A DNA stretch of 64,000 nucleotides from Caulobacter ginsengisoli (GCF_030814835.1 NZ_JAUSVS010000011.1:62001-126000), one strand, 5' to 3'; counted from the stretch's first letter, positions 8,339 to 17,188 are shown. The notes: a model not told the origin generated them from the letters alone. Numbers and translations are program-made.

Positions 8339-9192
8339 CCCAGCTCGGCTTCATCGAGATCACTCGCCGGTTCGACAATTCGCCCGAGGAGGTGTTCGCG
8401 GCCTGGACCGATCCGGCCATCGCCGGCCAGTGGCTGATGACCTCGCCGAACAGCGAGGCCCACCATCACGAGACGGACCTTCGGGTCGGCGGCAAATGGA
8501 CCATCCGCGACCGCCGGGACGGGACCGACTATGTGGCCATCGGCGAGTTCCTCGAACTCGACCCGCCGCGCAAGCTGGTCTTCACCTTCGGCATGCCGCA
8601 GTTCGATCCGGGCTTTAACACGGTGACCGTGCTGATCGAGCCGGACGGCGACGGCGCGATCATGACCCTGATCCAGGAGGGCATCCCGCTCGAGACCCGC
8701 GAACCGCTGCGCCATGGCTGGACGCTGATGTTCAACGGCCTGATGGTCGCCCTGCCGCCCCGCCACAAGGTGGTGGTCACCCGCGACCTCGACGCCACGC
8801 CGGACGAGGTCTACATCGCATTCACCGATCTGGAGACCATGCGCCGCTGGATGGGCCAAGCGGTGGAGGCCCAGGTCGAGCCGGGCGGCCGCTACGCCAT
8901 CCGCACCGACACCGGCGATGATCGCTACACCATGATGGTCGGGACCTATCTGGCCCTGGTCCCGGGCAAGCGGATCATCTTCACCTTCTCGGCGGGACCA
9001 AGCGACGATCCGGAGACGGGCAGTCCCTATGTGGACCAGCACGTGATCATCGACCTGGAGCCGCTGCAGGGCGACCGCACCCGCCTCACCCTGACCCACG
9101 GCTGGGGCGGCGAGGGCCACGACGAGGAAGGGATGCGCGAGACCGCCAAGGGCTGGAATTGGTGGATCGACCGGCTCGAAGGCTCGCTTTGA
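8335..9192 (+). CDS. tandem SRPBCC (AHSA1-like) domain protein
   Basis: The 285-residue protein contains two complete AHSA1/START-like beta-grip domains in tandem: one at about 7-130 (ITRRFDNSPEEVFAAWTDP ... GGKWTIRDR) and one at about 140-285 (VTRDLDATPDEVYIAFTDL ... GGRYAIRTD). Most ArsR partners have one domain, so this looks like an internal duplication or fusion. These domains form hydrophobic ligand pockets; the natural ligand is unknown. A GTG start at 8335 has AAGGAG 6 nt upstream and overlaps the ArsR stop, giving translational coupling. Confidence 0.83.
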   Translation: MTQLGFIEITRRFDNSPEEVFAAWTDPAIAGQWLMTSPNSEAHHHETDLRVGGKWTIRDRRDGTDYVAIGEFLELDPPRKLVFTFGMPQFDPGFNTVTVLIEPDGDGAIMTLIQEGIPLETREPLRHGWTLMFNGLMVALPPRHKVVVTRDLDATPDEVYIAFTDLETMRRWMGQAVEAQVEPGGRYAIRTDTGDDRYTMMVGTYLALVPGKRIIFTFSAGPSDDPETGSPYVDQHVIIDLEPLQGDRTRLTLTHGWGGEGHDEEGMRETAKGWNWWIDRLEGSL

Positions 9193-9238
9193 AACGTGGT
9201 TAACGAGACATTAACCGCCCCAAGCCACCCTGTCGGCC

Positions 9239-9553
9239 ATGCGTGGTCTCATCGTCACCCTGATGGTCCTGGCCCTGGCCGGCTCGGCCATGGCGCAGGA
9301 AAAGCGCATCACCATCGTCGCCCCGGATGCGGCCAAGGCGGGCCTGCGCGGGCCCGCCCAGCCGGCGCCCCAGCCTGAAGCGCCACCGCCGCTCATCGTC
9401 CCGACCGTTCCCGCTGCGCCGCCGGTCGATTCCAGCGCCTGCCGCACCGCCTGCGCCCAGCGCTACTACTTCTGCCTTTCCGGCGCTGACGACCAGTGCC
9501 CCGTCCGCTGGGGCCAGTGCGTCAACAGCTGCATCTCGCCCCAGCAGCCCTGA
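9239..9553 (+). CDS. small secreted cysteine-rich protein
   Basis: This 104-residue protein has a clear signal peptide (MRGLIVTLMVLALAGSAMA), a Pro/Ala-rich linker at about 35-62 and a C-terminal cysteine module. The six cysteines are symmetrically spaced: C-x3-C-x6-C-x7-C-x6-C-x3-C, which would suit a disulfide-locked helical hairpin in the periplasm. I do not recognise a family. No operon partner is obvious: the SRPBCC gene ends 46 nt upstream and the monooxygenase follows after 75 nt. Confidence 0.7.
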   Translation: MRGLIVTLMVLALAGSAMAQEKRITIVAPDAAKAGLRGPAQPAPQPEAPPPLIVPTVPAAPPVDSSACRTACAQRYYFCLSGADDQCPVRWGQCVNSCISPQQP

Positions 9554-9628
9554 CCCAACGGCACGCTTTACGCGCACGGAAGGGCCTGCCAGGATTTCCT
9601 GAACAGTGATCATGTGAGGAAGCGCGTC

Positions 9629-10996
9629 ATGCCCGCCCTGCCGAAGGTCTGCATCATCGGGGCCGGCTGCTCGGGGTTCACCACCGCCAAGCGGCTGAAG
9701 GACGCCGGCGTCCCCTACGACTGTTTCGAGATGTCGGACGAGGTCGGGGGCAACTGGTACTACAAGAACCCCAATGGCCTCTCGGCCTGCTACGAAAGCC
9801 TGCATATCGACACCAGCAAATGGCGCCTGGCCTTCGAGGATTTCCCGGTTCCAAGCGACTGGCCCGACTTCCCGCACCACGCCCAGCTGCACCAGTATTT
9901 CAAGGACTATGTCGACCACTTCGGCCTGCGTCCCACCATCACCTTCAACACCCGCGTCGAGCGCGCCGAGCGCACCACTGACGGCCTGTGGTCGGTCACG
10001 CTGTCGACCGGAGAGACCCGCCTCTACGACGTGCTGATCGTCGCCAACGGCCACCACTGGAGCCCGCGCATCCCCGACTATGAAGGGACGTTCGATGGCC
10101 CGGCCTTCCACAGCCACGCCTACAGCGACCCCTTCGATCCGGTCGACATGCGCGGCAAGAATGTCGTGGTGGTCGGCATGGGCAACTCGGCCATGGATAT
10201 CGCCAGCGAACTGGCCCAGCGGCCGATCGCCAAGAACCTCTGGGTCTCGGCCCGGCGCGGGGTCTGGGTGCTGCCCAAATACATGAACGGCAAGCCGGCC
10301 GACAAAAGCGCCATGCCGGCCTGGATGCCCCGCGCCATCGGCACGGCCATGGCCCGCAGCGTCATCAAGAAGACCCTGGGCAGGATGGAAGACTACGGCC
10401 TGCCCAAGCCCGACCACGAGCCCCTGGCCGCCCACCCCTCGGTCAGCGGCGAGTTCCTGACCCGGGCCGGCTGCGGCGACATCAAATTCAAGCCGGCCAT
10501 CAAGGCGCTGGAGGGCAAACAGGTCCGCTTCGCCGACGACAGCGTCGAGGACGTCGACGCCATCGTCTTCGCCACCGGCTACGATATGCGCTTTCCCTTC
10601 TTCAGCGACCCGGCGCTGAAGCCCGACGCCGAGCACCGCTTCCCGCTCTACAAGCGGATGATGAAGGCCGGGATCGACAACCTGTTCTTCATGGCCCTGG
10701 CCCAGCCGCTGCCGACCCTGGTCAATTTCGCCGAACAGCAGTCCAAGCTGGTCGCCGCCTACCTGACCGGCCGCTACCGCCCGCCCGAGAAGGCGACGAT
10801 GGAGAAGGTCACCGCCAAGGACGAGGCCTTCTATCTGGGCGGCTATTACAAGGCCGCGCGCCACACCATCCAGGTCGACTTCAACCATTACTGCGTCGAC
10901 CTGAAGAAGGAGATCGCGGCGGGCGAAAAGCGGGCCCGGGCGGCGGGCTATGTCCTGCCGGTGGCGGCGCGGGCGCGGGAGGCCGCGACGACGTGA
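9629..10996 (+). CDS. flavin-containing monooxygenase
   Basis: The 455-residue flavoprotein has an FAD-binding GAGCSG at about 11-16, an NADPH-binding GMGNSAMDIASE in the middle and a fingerprint-like FDGPAFHSHAY between them, close to the FxGxxxHxxxF/W signature of class B monooxygenases. It should oxygenate a soft nucleophile or ketone using NADPH and O2. I prefer the ATG at 9629 (GAGGA 8 nt upstream) to the GTG at 9614. It is followed by a TetR regulator and a carboxylesterase-like hydrolase, an arrangement that would suit Baeyer-Villiger oxidation then ester cleavage; the substrate is unknown. Confidence 0.88.
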   Translation: MPALPKVCIIGAGCSGFTTAKRLKDAGVPYDCFEMSDEVGGNWYYKNPNGLSACYESLHIDTSKWRLAFEDFPVPSDWPDFPHHAQLHQYFKDYVDHFGLRPTITFNTRVERAERTTDGLWSVTLSTGETRLYDVLIVANGHHWSPRIPDYEGTFDGPAFHSHAYSDPFDPVDMRGKNVVVVGMGNSAMDIASELAQRPIAKNLWVSARRGVWVLPKYMNGKPADKSAMPAWMPRAIGTAMARSVIKKTLGRMEDYGLPKPDHEPLAAHPSVSGEFLTRAGCGDIKFKPAIKALEGKQVRFADDSVEDVDAIVFATGYDMRFPFFSDPALKPDAEHRFPLYKRMMKAGIDNLFFMALAQPLPTLVNFAEQQSKLVAAYLTGRYRPPEKATMEKVTAKDEAFYLGGYYKAARHTIQVDFNHYCVDLKKEIAAGEKRARAAGYVLPVAARAREAATT

Positions 10997-11046
10997 GGGG
11001 TCACGCCCCTTTTATTACAGCCCTGTCACCTGCTAGCGTGCCGCCG

Positions 11047-11670
11047 ATGAGTCAGGTGATCGCCCTTTCCGCCGGCAAACGCGAGCAGACCAAGCTGGCC
11101 AACCGGCGCGCCATACTGGACGCGGCCCGCGAGGTGTTCGGAGAGCTGGGCTACGAGGTCGCCACCGTGCGCGACATCATCCGCCGCACCGGCCTGGCGG
11201 CCGGCACCTTCTACAACTACTACCGCTCCAAGGAGGAGGTGTTCGAGGCCCTGGCCGACGACGGCGCCCATCGCTTCCGGCCGATCCTGCGGGCCTGTTT
11301 CGAGACCTCCGACAGCTTCGAAAGCTATCTGCGCGCCGCCATCCAGGCCTATTTCGACTTCATCGCCGACGAGCACGAAAGCTGGCAGGCCCGCCGGCCG
11401 CCGGCCGAGCGCCAGCCGCACATGCAGGTCCAGACCCCGGAGATGGAGCGGGTCTATGAGGAGGTGCATGGCGCCTTCCTGGCCGCCATGGCGCGGGGCG
11501 ACGCGCCCCGGGTCGACGCCGACTACCTGGCCACCGCCGCCATCGCCATCGCCCGCGAGGTCGGCGAGCGCATGCTGCTGCGCCGGCCGGTCGACACCGC
11601 CCAGGCCGCCGCCTTCGCGGTCAGCCTGATCCTGGGCGGCCTGCCGGCCCTGCCCCGGCTGGCGCCTTAA
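11047..11670 (+). CDS. TetR/AcrR family transcriptional regulator
   Basis: The 207-residue protein has the TetR helix-turn-helix at its N terminus: RRAILDAAREVFGELGYEVATVRDIIRRTGLAAGTFYNYYRSKEEVF. The C-terminal ligand domain is not diagnostic. The ATG at 11047 is preferred to the in-frame GTG at 10993, which overlaps the monooxygenase stop. Only 5 nt separate it from the esterase gene, so it probably belongs to one transcription unit with the flanking enzymes and controls it; no palindromic operator was obvious. Confidence 0.9.
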   Translation: MSQVIALSAGKREQTKLANRRAILDAAREVFGELGYEVATVRDIIRRTGLAAGTFYNYYRSKEEVFEALADDGAHRFRPILRACFETSDSFESYLRAAIQAYFDFIADEHESWQARRPPAERQPHMQVQTPEMERVYEEVHGAFLAAMARGDAPRVDADYLATAAIAIAREVGERMLLRRPVDTAQAAAFAVSLILGGLPALPRLAP

Positions 11671-11675
11671 GGTCC

Positions 11676-12725
11676 ATGGCCTCTCCCTCGGTCCAGCGCT
11701 TCATCGTCAGGCGCCTGCTCTCCCTGCCGACGCCCATCCTGCGGGCCCTGTCCGGCGGCGCGGCGGTCTATATCGGCGGCCGCACCCTGGACCCTCGCCT
11801 GCAGTTCCTGGCCGCCGGCGCCCGCAGCGCGCCGGCCATGTCCACGCTCAGCCCTGAAGTCGCCCGGGCCGGCAGCGCCGCCGGCCTGGTGGCCGTCTCG
11901 GGCAGGCTGGAGCCGGGCGTCAAGATCGAGGCCGTCACCATCGACGGCCCGGCCGGAGACCTGAAGGCCCGCGCCTATCGGCCCGCCGACCAGGACCCGG
12001 CGGCCCCCATCCTGGTCTATGCCCATATGGGCGGCGGGGTGATCGGCGATCTCGACATGTGCGAGGCCTTCTGTTCGATCCTGGCCCGCATCGTCCGCTG
12101 CCCGGTGCTGTCGGTCGACTATCGCCTGGCCCCGGAATGGCGCTTCCCGGCCGGTGTGGACGACGTGCTGTTCGCCTATCGCTGGGCCCGGGACCATGCC
12201 GAGCGCTTCGGCGCCGCGGCGGGCGTGGCGGCCATCGGCGGCGATTCCATGGGCGGCAACTTCTCAGCCATCGTCGCCCAGGACCTCAAGGCGGCGGGCG
12301 AGCCGCAGCCGGCCCTACAGCTGCTGATCTATCCGGCCGTCGACGTGGCGTCCGAGACGCCGTCCATGACCACCTATGGCGAGACCTGGCCGCTGTCGCG
12401 CGACACCATGGACTGGTTCATGGGCCACTATATGGGCCCCGGCGACGACCCGGCGGACCCGCGCCTGTCGCCGATCAAGGCGGCCGACCTCAAGGGCCTG
12501 GCCCCCGCCGTCATCGCCACCGCCGGCTTCGATCCGCTGGTCGACCAGGGCGAGGCCTACGCCAGGCGGCTGCGCGAGGCGGGCGTGGCGGCCACTTACC
12601 GCCGCTATGACAGCCTGGCCCACGCCTTCACCGCCATGACCGGCGCCGTCCCCGCCGCCGACGCCGCCTGCCGCGAGATCGCCGGCCTGGTGCGGGCCGC
12701 CTATGAGGCGGCGGCCGCCAGGTGA
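11676..12725 (+). CDS. alpha/beta hydrolase, HSL-type esterase
   Basis: The 349-residue protein belongs to the hormone-sensitive-lipase group of alpha/beta hydrolases. The oxyanion-hole motif reads HMGGGV (usually HGGG, so one residue is inserted), the nucleophile elbow is GDSMGG, and the Asp and His of the triad are in DPLVDQGEAYA and SLAHAF. It should hydrolyse carboxylic esters. It sits between a TetR gene (5 nt upstream) and a quinone oxidoreductase gene (4 nt GTGA overlap), which ties it to the same operon. Activity on the product of the upstream monooxygenase is an inference from position. Confidence 0.85.
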   Translation: MASPSVQRFIVRRLLSLPTPILRALSGGAAVYIGGRTLDPRLQFLAAGARSAPAMSTLSPEVARAGSAAGLVAVSGRLEPGVKIEAVTIDGPAGDLKARAYRPADQDPAAPILVYAHMGGGVIGDLDMCEAFCSILARIVRCPVLSVDYRLAPEWRFPAGVDDVLFAYRWARDHAERFGAAAGVAAIGGDSMGGNFSAIVAQDLKAAGEPQPALQLLIYPAVDVASETPSMTTYGETWPLSRDTMDWFMGHYMGPGDDPADPRLSPIKAADLKGLAPAVIATAGFDPLVDQGEAYARRLREAGVAATYRRYDSLAHAFTAMTGAVPAADAACREIAGLVRAAYEAAAAR

Positions 12726-13705
12726 GCATGCGGGCGCTGATCGTCGACCGGCTGGGGCCGGACTACGAAGGCGTCAGCCTGCGCGAGGTCCCGATCCCGA
12801 CGCCGGGTCCCGGCGAGGTGCTGGTCAAGGTCAAGGCCGCCGGGGTCAACTTCCCCGACCTGCTGATGACCCGGGGCGAATACCAGCTGAAGCCGCCGCT
12901 GCCGTTTGGCCTGGGCATGGAGCTGGCCGGCGAGATCGCCGGGCTGGGTCCGGGCGTCGAGGGCTGGTCAGAGGGCGACGCCATCGTCGGCGGCGCCAAG
13001 CTGGGCGGGTTCGCCGACTATGCCATCCTGCCGGCCGCCGCGCTGAAGGCCAAGCCAGCCAATCTCAGTTTCGCCCAGGCCGCCGGCTATGGCGCGGCCT
13101 ACATCACAGCCTATGTCGGCCTCGTGAGGCGCGGGATGCTGCAGCCCGGCGACTGGGTGCTGGTCCATGGCGCGGCCGGCGGGGTGGGCCTGGCGGCGGT
13201 CGACATGGCCAAGAGCCTGGGCGCCCGCGTGATCGCCACCTCGGCCAGCGACGCCAAGCTGAAAGTCCTGGCCGACGAGTACGCGCCCGACGCGGTGCTC
13301 AACGTCACCAACGGCTTCCGGGAGCGGGTCAAGGCGATCACCGGCGGGCGCGGGGCCGACATCATCTATGACCCGGTCGGGGGCGATGTCTTCGACGAGA
13401 GCGTCCGCTGCATCGCCTTTGACGGCCGGCTGCTGGTCATCGGGTTTACGTCAGGGCGGATTCCGACGGTCTCGGTCAACATGCCGCTGATCAAGGGCTT
13501 CTCGGTGGTGGGCGTGCGCGCCGGCGAATACGGCCGCCGGTTCCCCGAACGCGGCCGGGAGAATCAGGCCGCCATCTGGGCCATGGCCGAGGCCGGGACG
13601 GTGAAGCCCCGCGTGCATGCGGAGGTCCCGCTGGAAAACTGGCGCGAGGCCTTCGAGCTGCTGGCGGGCCGCCAGGTGATCGGCAAGGCGGTGATCGTGC
13701 CATGA
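12722..13705 (+). CDS. NADPH:quinone oxidoreductase family (zinc-independent MDR)
   Basis: This 327-residue medium-chain reductase lacks structural-zinc cysteines and carries VHGAAGGVGLAAVDMAKSLGARVI as its nucleotide-binding motif, with ADIIYDPVGGDVFDES following, as in quinone oxidoreductase / zeta-crystallin-like enzymes. It would reduce quinones or alpha,beta-unsaturated carbonyls with NADPH. The start may be the GTG at 12722 (overlapping the esterase stop) or the ATG at 12728; I kept the former because the overlap recurs in this operon. A 4-nt ATGA overlap links it to the next gene. Confidence 0.87.
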   Translation: MSMRALIVDRLGPDYEGVSLREVPIPTPGPGEVLVKVKAAGVNFPDLLMTRGEYQLKPPLPFGLGMELAGEIAGLGPGVEGWSEGDAIVGGAKLGGFADYAILPAAALKAKPANLSFAQAAGYGAAYITAYVGLVRRGMLQPGDWVLVHGAAGGVGLAAVDMAKSLGARVIATSASDAKLKVLADEYAPDAVLNVTNGFRERVKAITGGRGADIIYDPVGGDVFDESVRCIAFDGRLLVIGFTSGRIPTVSVNMPLIKGFSVVGVRAGEYGRRFPERGRENQAAIWAMAEAGTVKPRVHAEVPLENWREAFELLAGRQVIGKAVIVP

Positions 13706-14028
13706 AGGACATGGCGCCACTGGCAGTGATCCTGTCGCTGCTCGCGGTGTTCCTGGTCTGCGTCCTGCTGCATTTCGTGTTCGCCGTGATGATCCAGCGC
13801 CGCCTGGCGACATCCCACCCAGACGTCTGGCTCAGATGGTCGCGCAAGGTCTGGTTCGCCCAGAATATCGTGCTGAAATTCGTCTACAGCGGCGAGCACC
13901 GCCAGCTGGGCGACCCCAGGCTTACCCGCCTGGTCGTCCAGTACCGCTGGGCGGGAATCATCAGCATCCTGAGTTGGCTGCTGTTCGTGGCGGCGCTTGT
14001 CCTGGGCATTCCCCATCTGTCGAATTAG
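13702..14028 (+). CDS. small membrane protein of unknown function
   Basis: The 108-residue protein has two predicted membrane helices, at about 6-30 (PLAVILSLLAVFLVCVLLHF) and 84-104 (GIISILSWLLFVAALVLGI), separated by a basic loop. I do not recognise a family. It overlaps the quinone oxidoreductase gene by 4 nt (ATGA), so it is the last gene of the monooxygenase/esterase operon and may be coupled to it. Confidence 0.7.
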   Translation: MKDMAPLAVILSLLAVFLVCVLLHFVFAVMIQRRLATSHPDVWLRWSRKVWFAQNIVLKFVYSGEHRQLGDPRLTRLVVQYRWAGIISILSWLLFVAALVLGIPHLSN

Positions 14029-14048
14029 CCGCCGGCCCCCGACTCCGG

Positions 14049-14076
14049 TTGACACCGCCCGCCCCTTCCCTTATCC
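14049..14076 (+). promoter_or_regulatory. candidate rpmH promoter with DnaA-box-like sequence
   Basis: TTGACA at 14049-14054 and TTATCC at 14071-14076 are 16 nt apart, a reasonable housekeeping-type promoter in the gap before rpmH. The downstream element continues as TTATCCACC, one base from a DnaA box, which may be coincidental. No mapped start supports it. Confidence 0.35.
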
Positions 14077-14135
14077 ACCGCCGCTCATTTCGCCGCCCCA
14101 ACCGGGCTGGCGGCACTCTGTTTTGGAGCGACATC

Positions 14136-14270
14136 GTGAAGCGGACCTTCCAGCCGTCCCGACTCGTGCGCAAGCGCCGTCACGGCTGGCGCTCGCGCAT
14201 GGCCACCAAGAATGGCCGCAAGGTCATCCAGCGCCGCCGCGCCCGCGGCCGCAAGCGCCTGACTGCCTAA
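14136..14270 (+). CDS. rpmH: 50S ribosomal protein L34
   Basis: The 44-residue basic protein is L34: KRTFQPSRLVRKRRHGWRSR then MATKNGRKVIQRRRARGRKRL. It is full length. The start is a GTG at 14136 with TTGGAG about 7 nt upstream; longer in-frame readings are artefacts. It is the first gene of the conserved rpmH-rnpA-yidC-engB string and sits 19 nt before rnpA. Confidence 0.97.
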   Translation: MKRTFQPSRLVRKRRHGWRSRMATKNGRKVIQRRRARGRKRLTA

Positions 14271-14289
14271 AGGCGTTCAGGCTCCGGCC

Positions 14290-14694
14290 TTGACCGAGGC
14301 CGCCTTTCCCATCGAACGAATCCGCAAGCGGGCCGACTTCCTGGCCGCCGCCCGCGCGCCCAGCTGCGCCCGCGGCGCGGTGGTCGTCCAGGCCCGCGAC
14401 CGGGCCGACGGCGAGCCTCTGGTGCGGGCCGGATTCACCGCCACCAAGCGGGTTGGCGGCTCGGTCGTGCGAAATAGAGCCAAACGGCGCCTGCGAGAGG
14501 CCGCCCGCGCGCTTTTGCCCCTTCATGCGGCCCCTGGCTGCGACTATGTGTTCATCGCCCGCGTCGGAACCCCGTCGCGGGACTGGGGCCGTCTGCTTGA
14601 CGACGTGAAAAACGCGCTGTTAAGCCTCGCCGCCGCGCCAGACCCGGCCCGCTCTACTCCCGCCGCTGACGCGGCGCCTTCTGACATCGGCTGA
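14290..14694 (+). CDS. rnpA: ribonuclease P protein component
   Basis: This 134-residue protein assists the RNase P RNA in maturing tRNA 5' ends. The family signature is plain: GFTATKRVGGSVVRNRAKRRLREA, preceded by FPIERIRKRADFLAAARA. The start is a TTG at 14290, since no ATG or GTG precedes the conserved N terminus. The C-terminal 20 residues are Ala/Pro-rich and dispensable-looking. yidC follows after only 8 nt, so no yidD gene lies between them as it does in many bacteria. Confidence 0.93.
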   Translation: MTEAAFPIERIRKRADFLAAARAPSCARGAVVVQARDRADGEPLVRAGFTATKRVGGSVVRNRAKRRLREAARALLPLHAAPGCDYVFIARVGTPSRDWGRLLDDVKNALLSLAAAPDPARSTPAADAAPSDIG

Positions 14695-14702
14695 TTGTTC
14701 GT

Positions 14703-16553
14703 ATGCAAGACGAAACCCGCAACTGGATCATCTTCATCGCGATCGCCGTGGTGGTGCTGATTGGCTACGACGTCTTCGTCATGGGCCCCCAGACCCGCCT
14801 GCGCGAGGCCGAGGCCCAGAAGGCCGCCGTCGCTCAGAAGGCGCAGGCGGCCCAGGCAGCCAAGGGCCCGCAAGCCACGGCGCCGGTGGTGATCAAGACT
14901 CGCGCCGAGGCCCTGGCCCAGAGCCCGCGCATCGCCATCGTCACCGAGCCCAACATCGACACCGCCAAGGGCGGCACGCTGACCGGCTCCCTGAGCCTGA
15001 CGGGCGGCCGGATCGACGACCTGTTCCTCAAGGGCTACCGCAAGACCCTGAACAGCCCCGATCTGGTCGAACTCCTGCGTCCGCTCGGCGCGGACAATTC
15101 CTGGTTCGCCGAGTTCGGCTGGAGCGGTGTTCCCGGCGCGCCCAGCGGCCTGACCGTCTGGCAGAAGCAGTCCGGCGACGTCCTCAGCCCCGGCAAGCCC
15201 GTCGTGCTGACCTACCGCTCGCCCGAGGGTCTGCTGTTCACCCGGACCATCTCGCTCGACCACCGCTACATGTTCACCATCCATGACGTGGTGGCCAACT
15301 ACGGCGCGGCCCCCCAGACCCTGACCCCCTATTCCAAGGTCGAGCGCCAGGGCCTGCCCGCCGACCTGGAGAAGGCCGGTTCCGGCACCCACCAAGGCGC
15401 CATCGGCACCTTCGGCGACGGCAAGCACTACGAGACGGCGACCCTTCGCTACTTCAAGCCCTGGCAGACCGCCCAGACCAAGGAGGACGCCGACAAGCTC
15501 GAGCACCAGAGCACGGGCGGCTGGACCGGGCTGACCGACAAATACTGGCTGACCGCCCTGGCCCCCGACCAGAAGGAGCCGATCACCAGCCGCTTCGCCT
15601 ACAGCAAGACGCTCACGGGCGTGGACGTCTACAACACCACCCTGATCGGCCGCGCCCGGCTGCTGCCGCCTGGCCGCCAGATCGAGGAGACCACCAGCTT
15701 CTTCGCCGGGGCCAAGACCCTGAAGGACCTGGAGACCTACCAGAAGAACTGGCGCCTGCCGCGCTTCACCTTCGCGGTGGACTGGGGCCGGCTGTTCTTC
15801 CTGACCCAGCCCTTCTTCCAGGTGTTGGACTACCTCTTCCACCTGGTGAAGAATTTCGGCGTCGCCATCCTGATCATGACCGTCCTCGTGCGCCTGGCCC
15901 TCTTCCCGCTGGCCAACAAGAGCTACGAGTCGATGTCCAAGATGCGCAAGCTCCAGGAGCCGATGAACGCCATCAAGGAGAAGTACAAGGACGACCCGGC
16001 CAAGCAGCAGCAGGAAACCATGGCGCTGTACCAGCGCGAGAAGGTCAATCCGATGGTCGGCTGCCTGCCGATCCTGGTGCAGATCCCGGTCTTCCTGGCC
16101 TTCTTCAAGGTGCTGTCGACCACCATCGAGATGCGCCACGCGCCCTTCTACGGCTGGATCAACGACCTGTCGGCGCGTGACAGCACCACCGTGCTCAACC
16201 TGTTCGGCCTGATCCCCTGGGATCCCGCCGCGACGCCGCTGATCGGCGGCTTCCTGGACGGCCCGCTGCATCTGGGCGTACTGGCCCTGCTCTACGGCTT
16301 CACCATGTGGCTGACCACGGCGATGAACCCGCCGGCCCCCGACCCCATGCAGCAGCGCATGTTCCAGCTGATGCCGCTGATCTTCACCTTCATCATGACC
16401 GGCTATCCGGTCGGGCTGCTGCTCTACTGGACCTGGTCCAACGTGCTCTCGATCCTGCAGCAGTATGTGATCATGCACCGGCTGAAGGTCGACAACCCCA
16501 TTGACGACTTCATCGCCCGCATCCGGGGCAGGTCGGAAGCAGCCCCAGGGTGA
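14703..16553 (+). CDS. yidC: membrane protein insertase YidC
   Basis: The 616-residue protein inserts and folds inner-membrane proteins together with or apart from SecYEG. An N-terminal membrane helix (about 6-24) is followed by a charged/Ala-rich linker, the large periplasmic beta-sandwich domain (about 75-345), and the conserved five-helix core beginning near DYLFHLVKNFGVAILIMTVLVR, with the cytoplasmic hairpin MSKMRKLQEPMNAIKEKYKDD. Length is usual for a Gram-negative YidC. It is coupled to engB by a 4-nt GTGA overlap. Confidence 0.97.
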   Translation: MQDETRNWIIFIAIAVVVLIGYDVFVMGPQTRLREAEAQKAAVAQKAQAAQAAKGPQATAPVVIKTRAEALAQSPRIAIVTEPNIDTAKGGTLTGSLSLTGGRIDDLFLKGYRKTLNSPDLVELLRPLGADNSWFAEFGWSGVPGAPSGLTVWQKQSGDVLSPGKPVVLTYRSPEGLLFTRTISLDHRYMFTIHDVVANYGAAPQTLTPYSKVERQGLPADLEKAGSGTHQGAIGTFGDGKHYETATLRYFKPWQTAQTKEDADKLEHQSTGGWTGLTDKYWLTALAPDQKEPITSRFAYSKTLTGVDVYNTTLIGRARLLPPGRQIEETTSFFAGAKTLKDLETYQKNWRLPRFTFAVDWGRLFFLTQPFFQVLDYLFHLVKNFGVAILIMTVLVRLALFPLANKSYESMSKMRKLQEPMNAIKEKYKDDPAKQQQETMALYQREKVNPMVGCLPILVQIPVFLAFFKVLSTTIEMRHAPFYGWINDLSARDSTTVLNLFGLIPWDPAATPLIGGFLDGPLHLGVLALLYGFTMWLTTAMNPPAPDPMQQRMFQLMPLIFTFIMTGYPVGLLLYWTWSNVLSILQQYVIMHRLKVDNPIDDFIARIRGRSEAAPG

Positions 16554-17188
16554 GCTTTACCGAAGACGACATCGAGGCCGCCCGGGTCCTGTTCTCCCAT
16601 CCCGTCCACTTCATGATGGGGGCGGTGGCGATGGACGGCCTGCCGCCGGGCGACCTGCCGGAGGTGGCCTTCGCCGGCCGCTCCAATGTCGGCAAGTCCA
16701 GCCTGATCAACGGCCTGGTGGGCCACAAGAAGCTGGCCCGCGCGTCCAACGAGCCGGGCCGGACCCGCGAGGTGAACTTCTTCGTGCTGGACGAGGTGCT
16801 GCGGCTGGTCGACCTGCCCGGCTACGGCTTCGCCCGCGCCTCCAAGAGCAAGGTCCAGGACTTCCAGAACCTGGGCCGCGCCTACCTGCGCGGCCGACCC
16901 AACCTCAAGCGCGTCTACCTGCTGATCGACGCCCGCCACGGCCTCAAAGACGTCGACGGCGAGGCCATGGACGCCCTGGACACCGCGGCGGTCTCCTACC
17001 AGATCGTCCTGACCAAGGCCGACAAGATCAAGCCGGCCGAAGTCGCCGCCGTGGTCGAGCGCAGCGAGGCGGCGATCCGCAAACGCCCGGCGGCGTTTCC
17101 GCGGGTGCTGGCCACGTCGTCCGAGAAGGGGACGGGCATGCCGGAGCTGCGGGCCGAGATCGTCTTCGCCTGCGGGCTGACACTCTAA
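16550..17188 (+). CDS. engB: ribosome biogenesis GTPase EngB/YsxC
   Basis: This 212-residue TRAFAC GTPase helps assemble the large ribosomal subunit. G1 GRSNVGKSS, G3 DLPGYG and G4 TKADK are all present, and the N-terminal segment ends in FAGRSN as in the EngB family. The start is a GTG at 16550 overlapping yidC by 4 nt. In many Alphaproteobacteria argB follows directly; here a palindromic element and a minus-strand amidohydrolase gene separate them. Confidence 0.95.
   Translation: MSFTEDDIEAARVLFSHPVHFMMGAVAMDGLPPGDLPEVAFAGRSNVGKSSLINGLVGHKKLARASNEPGRTREVNFFVLDEVLRLVDLPGYGFARASKSKVQDFQNLGRAYLRGRPNLKRVYLLIDARHGLKDVDGEAMDALDTAAVSYQIVLTKADKIKPAEVAAVVERSEAAIRKRPAAFPRVLATSSEKGTGMPELRAEIVFACGLTL

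Noticed and set aside
14071..14079. Replication origin near rpmH
   Set aside because: A single DnaA-box-like TTATCCACC without a cluster of boxes, an AT-rich unwinding region, dnaA or dnaN is not enough.
14544..16478. A 644-codon minus-strand frame opposite yidC
   Set aside because: It overlaps the unmistakable yidC gene and has only low-complexity composition.
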